In this document: positions 36,043 through 45,187 of the stretch, piece after piece
Layout of the letters: each line of letters opens with the position of its first letter
How positions within the stretch are numbered: position 1 is the first letter of the stretch
Source: Conexibacter arvalis
Lineage (GTDB): Bacteria > Actinomycetota > Thermoleophilia > Solirubrobacterales > Solirubrobacteraceae
DNA length: 64,000 nt
Reading direction: 5' to 3'
Assembly (NCBI RefSeq): GCF_014199525.1
Contig: NZ_JACHNU010000002.1
Span: 478,147 to 542,146 of the forward strand
Program-made: the position numbers and the translations under genes
The notes under the pieces: model-generated
What the model saw: the letters and a program-made list of their open reading frames with translations, nothing else
What the model was told of the DNA's origin: nothing
Databases searched by the model: none

Positions 36043-36795
36043 ATGGGCCACATTCTCTTTGCGATACACGGCTCGCATCCGTGCGTCGCGGTCGAGCGGG
36101 CGCTGGAGCTCAAGCGCCAGCCATATCGCGTCGTCGAGCGGATCCCGGCCGTCCACGTCCCGCAGCAGTGGCTGCGCTTCCGGCAGATCACGGTGCCGGC
36201 GCTCGAGCTCGGCAACGGCGAGCGGATCGTCGGCTCGCGCGCGATCTTGCGCCGGCTCGACCAGCTCGTCCCCGCGCCGCCCCTCGTGCCGGCCGATCCC
36301 GCCGCGCGCGAGCGGGTCCTCGCCGCCGAGCGGTGGGGCGACGAGGTGCTGCAACCGGCCGTCCGCCGGCTGTTCTGGGTCGGCGTCGGCCGGCGGCCCG
36401 GGGCGTTCGCCTCCTACGCCGCCGGCTCGGCGCTGCCGATCCCGGACTTCGCGGCGCGCATGTCGCTGCCGTTCATCGGCCGCGCGGCGCGCTGGCGCCA
36501 CGGCGCCGGCGACGACCGCGCGCGGGCGGACCTCGACGCGCTGCCCGGCTGGATCGACCGGATCGACGGCTGGATCGACGACGGCGTGATCGGCGGAGAG
36601 CAGCCGAACGCCGCCGACCTCCAGATCGGCTCCAGCCTCGGGATGCTGTCGACCTTCGCCGACCTCCGCCCGCTGCTCGACGCGCGGCCTGCCGGCGAGC
36701 TGCGCCGGCGGCTCTTCCCCGACTACGACGGGGAGATGCCGGCCGGGACCTACGCGCTCACCACGCGATCGGCACCCCTCGCGGCGAGCGCATGA
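36043..36795 (+). CDS. Glutathione S-transferase-like protein
   Basis: 250 residues from the ATG at 36043 (MGHILFAIHGSHPCVAVERA). The N-terminal third fits a thioredoxin-like GST domain (ALELKRQPYRVVERI, the VPALELGNGERIVGSRAILR cis-Pro/SNAIL region). The C-terminal helical domain includes NAADLQIGSSLGMLSTFADL, like the GST_C Asp box. Actinobacteria mostly lack glutathione, so it may use another thiol or have a non-enzymatic role. GAGGAGG lies about 13 bases before the ATG, rather far. It stands alone on the plus strand inside a long minus-strand cluster and marks the edge of the inserted island. Confidence 0.8.
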   Translation: MGHILFAIHGSHPCVAVERALELKRQPYRVVERIPAVHVPQQWLRFRQITVPALELGNGERIVGSRAILRRLDQLVPAPPLVPADPAARERVLAAERWGDEVLQPAVRRLFWVGVGRRPGAFASYAAGSALPIPDFAARMSLPFIGRAARWRHGAGDDRARADLDALPGWIDRIDGWIDDGVIGGEQPNAADLQIGSSLGMLSTFADLRPLLDARPAGELRRRLFPDYDGEMPAGTYALTTRSAPLAASA

Positions 36796-36864
36796 ACGCT
36801 GCCGCCCGTCCGGATCGCCGCGATCCGGACGGCGCGAGCGGACGCAGGAAGCGCCGGCGCGCTC

Positions 36865-37386
36865 TCAGGTGAGCGGCTCGCCGGCGCGACGGACGGCGTC
36901 TCTCTGCCCCACCGGCAGCGCCGCCAGCGCGTCGGCGAGGACGGTGCCGTCGGGCAGCGTCAGTCCGGGCTCCAGCTCCAGCAGCGGGACGAGCACGAAG
37001 CGGCGGCTCGTCACCTCGCGGTGCGGCAGCCGCAGCCGCGGCGACTCGTAGGGCTCGTCGCCGAGCAGCAGCAGGTCGACGTCGATCGGCCGCGGGCCGT
37101 GTCTGACGTAGCCGGGGCTGCTCTCGGCGGCCCGGCCCAGCTCCCGCTCGACCGCCTTGCAGGCGGCGAGCAGCTGCTCGGGCTCGAGCTCGGTCGCGAT
37201 CCGCAGGCAGGCGTTGAGGAAGTCGGGCTGGTCGAGCACGTCGCCGACCGGCTCGGTCTCATACGTCGAGGAGGAGGCGAGCACGCGCACCCCGTGGGCC
37301 GGCAGCGCGGCGACGGCGGCCGCGAGGTTGTCGCGCGGCACGCCGACGTTGGAGCCGAGGCCGAGGTAGCCGATCCGCTCGGGCAC
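36865..37386 (-). CDS. folK: 2-amino-4-hydroxy-6-hydroxymethyldihydropteridine pyrophosphokinase
   Basis: 173 residues. Motifs: YLGLGSNVGVPRDNLAAAVA at the start, the magnesium/ATP site RPIDVDLLLLGD, and LPHREVTSRRFVLVPLLELE. It transfers pyrophosphate to the pterin for dihydropteroate synthesis. It is the last gene of folP-folB-folK, four bases after folB. Confidence 0.95.
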   Translation of the reverse strand: MPERIGYLGLGSNVGVPRDNLAAAVAALPAHGVRVLASSSTYETEPVGDVLDQPDFLNACLRIATELEPEQLLAACKAVERELGRAAESSPGYVRHGPRPIDVDLLLLGDEPYESPRLRLPHREVTSRRFVLVPLLELEPGLTLPDGTVLADALAALPVGQRDAVRRAGEPLT

Positions 37387-37390
37387 GCGG

Positions 37391-37813
37391 CTAGCCGTCG
37401 GCCTCGCGGAAGACCTCGACCGAGACGTCCTCGACCGGCAGCGGGATCGGCGGCTCGGGCTTGGAGGCCTTCACCCACACGGTCTCCGCGTCGTACTGGT
37501 CGAGCAGGCGGTCGGCGATCGCGCTGCAGAGACGCTCGAGCGTTCTGTAGGAGCGCTGCTGCGCCACCAGCGCGACGACCTGGCAGACCTCGCCGTAGTC
37601 GATCGTGTCCTCGACACGGTCGGTGATCGTCGCGTCGCATTCGCCGACCTCGAGCCTGAGGTCGAGGACGAGCCGCTGCCCGACCTCGCGCTCGGCCTCG
37701 CTCACCCCGTGGTGGGTGAAGAGCGAGAGGCCGTTGACCTCGATCGTGACGACCGGCTCGGAGGCCTCGTCGTCGTCGAGGTCGTCCTCGAAGTCGTCGT
37801 CGTCGGCGCTCAT
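37391..37813 (-). CDS. folB: Dihydroneopterin aldolase with acidic N-terminal extension
   Basis: 140 residues. After an unusual run rich in Asp/Glu (residues 2-19, SADDDDFEDDLDDDEASEP) the family sequence starts at VTIEVNGLSLFTHHGVSEAE. YGEVCQVVALVAQ and TLERLCSAIADRLL follow, with KASKPEPPIPLPVEDVSVEV near the end. It cleaves dihydroneopterin to the hydroxymethyl pterin used by FolK. The start overlaps the folP stop by four bases. Confidence 0.93.
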   Translation of the reverse strand: MSADDDDFEDDLDDDEASEPVVTIEVNGLSLFTHHGVSEAEREVGQRLVLDLRLEVGECDATITDRVEDTIDYGEVCQVVALVAQQRSYRTLERLCSAIADRLLDQYDAETVWVKASKPEPPIPLPVEDVSVEVFREADG

Positions 37814-38616
37814 GGTGCGCGCAAGGTAGCAGCAGCGACCGTCAACGCGTCTCTCAGCGGCGCGACGTCGTGGACGCGGAAGATCGTCGCCCCGCGCTCG
37901 AACGCGAGCAGGTTGGCGGCGACCGTCGCGGCCACCCGCGAGCCGACCGGGCGGCCGGTGAGCGTCCCGAGGAAGCTCTTGCGCGACACCCCGACCAGGA
38001 CGGGCCGGCCGAGCGCGACCAGCTCGTCGATCCGGCGCAGCAGCTCGAGGTTGTGCGCGGTCGTCTTGCCGAAGCCGATCCCGGGGTCGAGCTGGATCCG
38101 CGTCTCGTCGACGCCCTCAGCGACGGCGAAGGCCATCCGCTCCTCCAGGAACGCCTTCACCTCCGAGACGACGTCGTCGTACCTGGGGTCGCGCTGCATC
38201 GTGCGCGGCTCCCCGCGCATGTGCATCAGGCAGCAGTCGAGGTCGGCGTCAGCGACGAAGCCGGCCAGCTCGGGATCGTGGCGGAAGGCGGTGACGTCGT
38301 TGACGTAGCTGGCGCCGGCCTCGCAGGCGGCGCGGGCGACCGCCAGCTTGACGGTGTCGATCGAGATCTGCGCCTCCGTCCCGCCGGCCGCGAGCGCCTC
38401 GATCACCGGGACGACGCGGCGCAGCTCCTCGTCCTTGGGCACCGGCTCGGCGCCCGGTCGCGTCGACTCGCCGCCGACGTCCAGGATCGCCGCCCCCTCG
38501 GCCTCCAGCTCGCGCCCGTGCGCGGCCGCCGCCGCCTCGTCGAACCACTCGCCGCCGTCCGAGAAGGAGTCGGGGGTCACGTTGACGATCCCCATGATGC
38601 GGAACGGCTCTGGCAT
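37810..38616 (-). CDS. folP: Dihydropteroate synthase
   Basis: 268 residues, TIM barrel. Seen: MGIVNVTPDSFSDGGEWFDE, ILDVGGESTRPGAEPVPKDE, YVNDVTAFRHDPELA, QLDPGIGFGKTTAHNLELLR, VGVSRKSFLGTLTG and the final IFRVHDVAPLRDAL. It joins p-aminobenzoate to the pterin and is the sulfonamide target. It lies 33 bases after ftsH and leads the fol operon. Confidence 0.96.
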   Translation of the reverse strand: MPEPFRIMGIVNVTPDSFSDGGEWFDEAAAAAHGRELEAEGAAILDVGGESTRPGAEPVPKDEELRRVVPVIEALAAGGTEAQISIDTVKLAVARAACEAGASYVNDVTAFRHDPELAGFVADADLDCCLMHMRGEPRTMQRDPRYDDVVSEVKAFLEERMAFAVAEGVDETRIQLDPGIGFGKTTAHNLELLRRIDELVALGRPVLVGVSRKSFLGTLTGRPVGSRVAATVAANLLAFERGATIFRVHDVAPLRDALTVAAATLRAP

Positions 38617-38649
38617 GGCGGCGTCAGCGGCGCCGAGGCGCCAGCGGGG

Positions 38650-40623
<1,974 letters not shown>

Positions 40624-40753
40624 GAACTCGTTCCGGGCGCCCTCGGCGCCGATCTGACGGTGGACGGAGTGGTTAGCCTAGCACTTGGGTTTTCCCGCCC
40701 CCGCAGGGGTCGCTGTACCTTCGAGGCGGTTTTCTCCCTGCATCGGCATGGGT

Positions 40754-40779
40754 GCGGCCGGACCTGAGCGACCGGCCGC
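40754..40779 (-). terminator. Inverted repeat between hpt and ftsH
   Basis: GCGGCCGG, ten loop bases, CCGGCCGC, 18 bases after the hpt stop on the minus strand. It may end or weaken the tilS-hpt transcript before ftsH. Confidence 0.45.
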
Positions 40780-40796
40780 GGCAGGCGCCGAGGCGC

Positions 40797-41336
40797 CTAC
40801 TCCGGCTTCAACGCGGCGACGTACGGCAGGTTGCGGTAGCGCTCGCCGTGGTCGAGCCCGTAGCCGATCGCGAACCGGTCCGGGATCTCGAAGCCGACGT
40901 AGCGCGGCGACAGGTCGACCTGCAGGCGGTCGGGCTTCGTCAGCAGCGCGCAGACCGACAGCGACGCCGGGCCGCGGGCGGTCAGGTTGCGCAGCAGGTA
41001 CTGGAGCGTCAGGCCGGAGTCGACGATGTCCTCGACGATGATCACGTCGCGCCCCTCGATCGCCGCGTCGAGATCCTTGAGGATCCGCACCACGCCCGAG
41101 GACTGAGTCGCCGAGCCGTAGGAGGCGACCGCCATGAAGTCGACCTCGCACGGCACCTCGATCTCCCGCATGAGGTCGGCGAGGAAGAAGACCGCCCCCT
41201 TCAGGACGCACACCAGCAGGGGCTCTTTCCCGGCATAGTCGCGAGAGATCTCGCGTCCGAGCTCGCGCACGCGGTGGTGCAGGTCGTCGGGCTGGACGAG
41301 GATCTCGCCGATCGCCGTGTCTCGCATCGAAGCCAT
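40797..41336 (-). CDS. hpt: Hypoxanthine phosphoribosyltransferase
   Basis: 179 residues. The PRPP-binding motif VIIVEDIVDSGLTLQYLLRN and upstream VCVLKGAVFFLADLMREIEV identify a purine salvage PRTase; DLSPRYVGFEIPDRFAIGYG is the base-binding end. It makes IMP/GMP from hypoxanthine/guanine. It lies between tilS and ftsH, the order found in Bacillus, where tilS and hpt are co-transcribed. Confidence 0.95.
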   Translation of the reverse strand: MASMRDTAIGEILVQPDDLHHRVRELGREISRDYAGKEPLLVCVLKGAVFFLADLMREIEVPCEVDFMAVASYGSATQSSGVVRILKDLDAAIEGRDVIIVEDIVDSGLTLQYLLRNLTARGPASLSVCALLTKPDRLQVDLSPRYVGFEIPDRFAIGYGLDHGERYRNLPYVAALKPE

Positions 41337-41385
41337 GTCGCCGCGCAGTGTAAGCAGCGCGCCCGCGGGACGCTGCGGCGGACGC

Positions 41386-42705
41386 TCAGCCCGCCGCGCG
41401 CGCCGACAGCCGCACCGCGGCCGTGGTCGCCGCCGTCACGCCGAGGCGGGCGGAGGTCGCCACCCCCGGCACCCACGCGATCTCGCCGTCGCTGACGACG
41501 ACGGGGACGGCGCCGCGGCGGGCGCGCGGGACGCGGCGGGCGGTGAAGAGGTCCTGCAGCGACTTCGTGCCGCCGAGCCCGACCGGCGCCATCCGGTCGC
41601 CGTGACGCCACGCGCGCACGAGCAGCTCGCCGCCGAGCGCCGCGCGGTCGAGCACCCCGTCGGCGGCGGCGACCTCGCTCTCCTCGCAGCGGACCTCCCA
41701 CCCGCCGAAGGCGACGGCGCCGGGCACCGGCAGCGCGACCGGCTCCGGCGCGGGCGGCGGCGCATCGTCGCGCGGCGGGCGCTCGGCACGCAGCAGCCCG
41801 TACTCGGCGACCGCGCGCACGCCGCCGCCGAGGTCGAGCGACGCGCTGCCGCGCCGTCTGAGCGCGGCGACGGCGTCGGCGCGACGGGCGGCGCCGGGGA
41901 CCGGCCGGCCGGCGGCGTCGTCGGCGAGCCGCTGCACGACCAGCCGCCGCAGCGCCGGCGCCAGCGCGGCGAGGCGGTCGAGCGGGATCGTGCCGTCGTC
42001 GGCGATCTGCTCGGCGACGAGCGCGTCGAGCAGCTCGGCCTCGTCGCGCAGCAGCGCGGCGAGCCGCAGCACGTTCGCCTCGGCCGCCGGATGGAGGTCG
42101 CGCAGCGCCGGGACGAGACCGTGGCGGACGCGGTTGCGGGCGTATCTCGTGCCGGCGTTGGTCGCGTCGTCGCGCCACGGCAGGCCGCGCGCCTCGCACC
42201 ACGCCGTCGTGTCGGCGCGCGTCAGCTCCAGCAGCGGCCGCACGAGCAGGCCGTCGCGCGGCGGCATGCCGAGCAGCGCGCGCCGGCTCGGCGAGGAGGC
42301 GAGCCGGTAGAGGATCGTCTCGACCTGGTCGTCGGCGGTGTGGCCGGCGGCGATCGCGGCCGGCGGATCGACGGCGCGCGCGAGCCGCTCGGCGGCGGCG
42401 TAGCGGCGCTCGCGCGCCCACGCCTGCACGTTGCCGTCGCCGGCGCCGTGGCGCGGTCGCTCGACCGCGAGCGGCACGCCGAGCCGGGCGCACAGCTCCG
42501 CGCAGTGGCGCTCGTCGTCGTCGGCCTCCTCGCGCAGGCCGTAGTTGACGTGCAGCGCCGTCACCTGCCCGGCGCCGGCGAGCAGGACGGCGAGGTCGAG
42601 CAGGCAGACCGAGTCGCGGCCGCCCGACAGCAGCACGACGACCGGCGAGCCGGCCGGCAGGAGGCCGCTCGCGCGCACACGCTCCAGTAGCTCGTCGCGC
42701 TCCAT
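41386..42705 (-). CDS. tilS: tRNA(Ile)-lysidine synthase
   Basis: 439 residues. The PP-loop SGGRDSVCLLDLAVLLA (about 28) is the ATP site. VTALHVNYGLREEADDDERH and ERLARAVDPPAAIAAGHTAD follow, with DQVETILYRLASSP. It converts C34 of the AUA-reading tRNA-Ile to lysidine. The C-terminal TilS domain (LLVRAWRHGDRMAPVGLGGT, RRVPRARRGAVPVVVSDGEI) is intact. Upstream the next gene is 190 bases away. Confidence 0.94.
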   Translation of the reverse strand: MERDELLERVRASGLLPAGSPVVVLLSGGRDSVCLLDLAVLLAGAGQVTALHVNYGLREEADDDERHCAELCARLGVPLAVERPRHGAGDGNVQAWARERRYAAAERLARAVDPPAAIAAGHTADDQVETILYRLASSPSRRALLGMPPRDGLLVRPLLELTRADTTAWCEARGLPWRDDATNAGTRYARNRVRHGLVPALRDLHPAAEANVLRLAALLRDEAELLDALVAEQIADDGTIPLDRLAALAPALRRLVVQRLADDAAGRPVPGAARRADAVAALRRRGSASLDLGGGVRAVAEYGLLRAERPPRDDAPPPAPEPVALPVPGAVAFGGWEVRCEESEVAAADGVLDRAALGGELLVRAWRHGDRMAPVGLGGTKSLQDLFTARRVPRARRGAVPVVVSDGEIAWVPGVATSARLGVTAATTAAVRLSARAAG

Positions 42706-42822
42706 GGGGGCGAATGTAGCCGCCGCGCCGCCTCCGCGCGCGCGAGGAGACTGTCAGCGCGGCTCGGGCTGACAGCGCGCTCGGGCGCCGCATTGCGCGC
42801 ACCGACCGCGTCAGATGAAATC

Positions 42823-42855
42823 GGCGGCGGGGCCGCGCTCGGAGGCCCCGCCGCC
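42823..42855 (-). terminator. Strong hairpin downstream of candidate small gene
   Basis: GGCGGCGGGGCC, nine loop bases, GGCCCCGCCGCC: a 12-base perfect stem. On the minus strand it lies 46 bases past the small open frame and before tilS, so it isolates the two. Confidence 0.6.
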
Positions 42856-42900
42856 CGCGGGCGAGTCGGCCCGCCGCGTCGGCCGACGGCGCTCGTCGCC

Positions 42901-42999
42901 TCAGCAGCGGCGGCACCTTGCAAGCTGCACTCCCATCGCCGGTCCGCTGGACCGACGTTCGGGTGGCGGGCTCACTGTTCCGGCCTTGTGCTGTGCCAT
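42901..42999 (-). CDS. Candidate small gene, 32 codons
   Basis: The reading frame starts at the ATG 42999-42997 (MAQHKAGTVSPPPERRS), ends LARCRRC and stops with TGA. GGGGAG lies eight bases before the ATG, better placed than for most genes here, and a strong terminator follows 46 bases after the stop. The peptide is basic, Pro/Ser-rich at first, with two Cys at the end (CRRC). The DNA is AT-richer than its flanks. No family is recognised. It could also be the leader of an RNA gene. Confidence 0.4.
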   Translation of the reverse strand: MAQHKAGTVSPPPERRSSGPAMGVQLARCRRC

Positions 43000-43096
43000 T
43001 AGGCCTACTCCCCGCCCGCGGGGGTGTCAACCGCCGCGGTCCGCCGACCCCGGCAGGCCCGCGCCGCGGCGGTCAGAGGGCCGCCGAGCGGCGTTC

Positions 43097-43525
43097 CTAG
43101 ACCTTCAGGTGCGGGTAGTCGCGCTCGACCAGCTCGACGTAGCGCGCGAAGACCGGCTTGACGACCGGGATCAGCGCGAGCGCCGCCTTGATGTCGCCGC
43201 CGGTCTTGATCCGCCGACGGGCGATCGCCATCGCGATGTTCTCCTTGCCCTGGAAGTACTTGTTGGCCGTCTCGGAGGACATCTCCATGCGGACCTTCGG
43301 CTCCCAGTCGACGTCGTCGCTCCACTCCCACACGATGTAGCGGCCGTCCTCGCCCGAGCGCGCGGCGCGGACGTTGACGACGAGGTCGAGGTCCTCGAAC
43401 TCGAACCGCTGCGGCACGTCCGCGTCGCGCAGCTGCGGCCCCATCTCGGGACCGTCCATCAGACCGAAGATCTGGTCGATCACCTCGCGGAACTCGCTCG
43501 GAGACCTGAAGCTGCTGCTGCCCAT
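43097..43525 (-). CDS. SCP2 sterol-carrier-like domain protein
   Basis: 142 residues. The C-terminal two thirds resemble SCP2 lipid-binding proteins: the LDLVVNVRAARSGEDGRYIV strands, then the SSETANKYFQGKENIAMAIA helix with the IKTGGDIKAALALIPVVKPV segment typical of SCP2. It may bind acyl-CoAs or sterol-like lipids. It is divergent from a nucleoside phosphorylase gene. Confidence in the fold is fair, in the function low. Confidence 0.75.
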   Translation of the reverse strand: MGSSSFRSPSEFREVIDQIFGLMDGPEMGPQLRDADVPQRFEFEDLDLVVNVRAARSGEDGRYIVWEWSDDVDWEPKVRMEMSSETANKYFQGKENIAMAIARRRIKTGGDIKAALALIPVVKPVFARYVELVERDYPHLKV

Positions 43526-43596
43526 CCGGGACCTCCCGTTCGACCACGCCCGCCGCCGGGCTCCAGTGTCCGCGGCAGTCTATGCTCGCGGCCGGC

Positions 43597-44301
43597 ATGG
43601 AGACGACGCTCCACATCCACCCGACCGCCGACCTGGCCGAGCGGGTCCTGCTGCCCGGCGACCCCGGCCGCGCGCTGCTGCTCGCGCAGTCGCTGCTGGA
43701 GAGACCGAAGATGTTCAACCACAACCGCGGCCTGTGGGGCTACACCGGCGCCGCCGCCGACGGCGCGCCGCTGACGATCCAGAGCACCGGCATGGGCGGC
43801 CCGAGCGCCGCGATCGTGGTCGAGGAGCTGGTACGGCTCGGCGCGCGCCGGATCGTGCGCGTCGGCAGCTGCGGCGCGCTGCGCGACGGCTTCGAGCTCG
43901 GCGACGCGATCGTGGCGACCGAGGCGATCGCCGGCGACGGCGCCAGCCGCGCACTGGGCGCCGGCGCGCGGGTCGCCGCCGACGGAGCGCTGACGGCGGC
44001 GCTCGCGGCGGCCGCGGACGCCAAGGGGGGCGCCCGGCGGGGAGCGGTGCTGACGACCGACCTCTTCTACGACCCGGCCGGCGCCCACGCCGACCCGTCG
44101 GCGGAGACGGCCGAGGCCGCGCTCGCGATCGAGATGGAGACCGCGACGCTGTTCCAGCTGGGTGCGCTGCGCGGAGTGCAGACGGCCTGCGCGCTGGTCG
44201 TCAGCGACCTGCTCGGCGCCCGGCGGGGCCGGATCGACGCCGACGCGATGGAGGCGGCGGCGATCCGCCTCGGGCGGATCGCCGTCACCGCGCTCGGCTG
44301 A
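43597..44301 (+). CDS. Purine-nucleoside/uridine phosphorylase family protein (PNP_UDP_1)
   Basis: 234 residues from METTLHIHPTADLAERVLLP. Family marks are LLPGDPGRALLLAQSLL, NHNRGLWGYTG, IQSTGMGGPSAAIVVEELVR, RVGSCGALRDGFELGDAIVA and the substrate-binding IEMETATLFQLGA with VVSDLL. It splits a nucleoside with phosphate, in salvage. Purine versus pyrimidine preference cannot be set. An in-frame ATG five codons earlier (43582) overlaps a TATGCT box; the ATG at 43597 then lies ten bases behind that box. Confidence 0.9.
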   Translation: METTLHIHPTADLAERVLLPGDPGRALLLAQSLLERPKMFNHNRGLWGYTGAAADGAPLTIQSTGMGGPSAAIVVEELVRLGARRIVRVGSCGALRDGFELGDAIVATEAIAGDGASRALGAGARVAADGALTAALAAAADAKGGARRGAVLTTDLFYDPAGAHADPSAETAEAALAIEMETATLFQLGALRGVQTACALVVSDLLGARRGRIDADAMEAAAIRLGRIAVTALG

Positions 44302-44304
44302 GCG

Positions 44305-44811
44305 TCAGGCTCTTCTGGCTCTTCTCGCCGCCGCGCGTCTTCTGGCGGCGGCCGCGCGCGTGCGCGACGGCCTTCTCGACGCGGCGGCCGAGGTGACGAC
44401 CGGCTGCGGCGCCGACGGCGTCAGCTGGTCGGCGAGGCGCGACAGCTGCGTCGCGAGCGCGGCGACCTGCGCCTCGAGCGCGTCGAGGCGCCGCTCGACC
44501 GCGCTTGCGCCGCCGAGCGTGTCGACCCGCTGCTCGACGCGGTCGAGCGCGTCCTCGATCCCCTCCAGCCGCTGCGAGACCGAGCGGACGCGGCGGGTCA
44601 GCTTCTCGAGGTCCGCGGCCGACGGCAGGTTGAGCGCGCCCATCGCGACCTCCTGCGCCGCGGCCGCCTTCTCGCGCGCGTCGAAGGCCCGCGTCAGCGC
44701 TCCGCTGACGAAGGGGCTCTCGAGCAGCTCCTGGGCCAGCTTGCCGAGGGCATCCTCCCCCTGCCGCGAGATGCGGGCTCGGAGGCCGTCGGCGGAGGTG
44801 TCGTTCGTCAT
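44305..44811 (-). CDS. Coiled-coil protein with basic Ala/Arg tail
   Basis: 168 residues from the ATG at 44811 (MTNDTSADGLRARIS), which has AGAGGA at good spacing. Residues about 75-130 form heptad-type helices (LTRRVRSVSQRLEGIEDALD, VERRLDALEAQVAALATQLS). The last 25 are Ala/Arg ([19 protein letters not shown]). The layout, a helical body with a histone-like tail, resembles phasin or PHA-granule proteins and nucleoid proteins, but the identity is not proven. It converges on the phosphorylase with three bases between. Confidence 0.72.
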   Translation of the reverse strand: MTNDTSADGLRARISRQGEDALGKLAQELLESPFVSGALTRAFDAREKAAAAQEVAMGALNLPSAADLEKLTRRVRSVSQRLEGIEDALDRVEQRVDTLGGASAVERRLDALEAQVAALATQLSRLADQLTPSAPQPVVTSAAASRRPSRTRAAAARRRAAARRARRA

Positions 44812-45187
44812 CTGGTCGTCCTCTGCGGTCGGTCTGGCGCGGACGCGGCCGACTGTAGCGCAGCCCATCCGGCGGCTCGCCGGTCCGGGCCGCCGCGCCA
44901 CGGCGGCCCGATCGCCACCCTGTGGACGCGAGACCGCAACGTCGGCCTTATGACGTTGTTAGACGGGTTGGTTACCCTCGCGCCACCGGGCGTGTGGTAC
45001 TCAAGTCGGGGCGATGCGGCGCCGATGGTTCCGCGCCGTCGCGGACCGACCGGAACGCCAATAGCAAACACGCGGGTTCTTCTTTGCAAACGTCCAGAAC
45101 AGCAGGTAGCTTCCGATGCGGTCGTCGCGACGGCGGCCGTGTGATGTGGCCGTTCGGACGGCCGTGCGGGAGGAGATTGTCGGTTCG
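44812..45187. other. 376-base divergent intergenic region before the wall-hydrolase gene
   Basis: It separates the coiled-coil gene from the cell-wall hydrolase. The middle (44940-45120) is AT-richer, with a repeated GCAAACACG/GCAAACGTC pair near 45065-45095. A GGCCGTTCGGACGGCC hairpin lies just before the hydrolase ribosome site (about 45150-45165). I looked for a c-di-AMP riboswitch, common before such genes in actinobacteria, and did not find its conserved core. Confidence 0.5.

Larger units (their letters stand above)
42706..43096. other. 391-base region holding a candidate small gene and its terminator
   Basis: Between tilS and the SCP2-like gene. It contains a 32-codon open frame with a ribosome site (42901-42999) and a strong hairpin (42823-42855). 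The remaining 115 bases next to tilS are GC-rich with nothing recognisable; the tilS promoter should lie here. Confidence 0.5.

Noticed and set aside
29713-36795. Mobile genetic element or genomic island with integrase
   Set aside because: No transposase, integrase, tRNA target or flanking direct repeat could be seen; only composition and interrupted gene order suggest insertion.
44940-45187. c-di-AMP (ydaO-type) riboswitch before the wall-hydrolase gene
   Set aside because: Expected from actinobacterial precedent and the presence of disA, but the conserved core sequences and paired arms of that riboswitch were not found.
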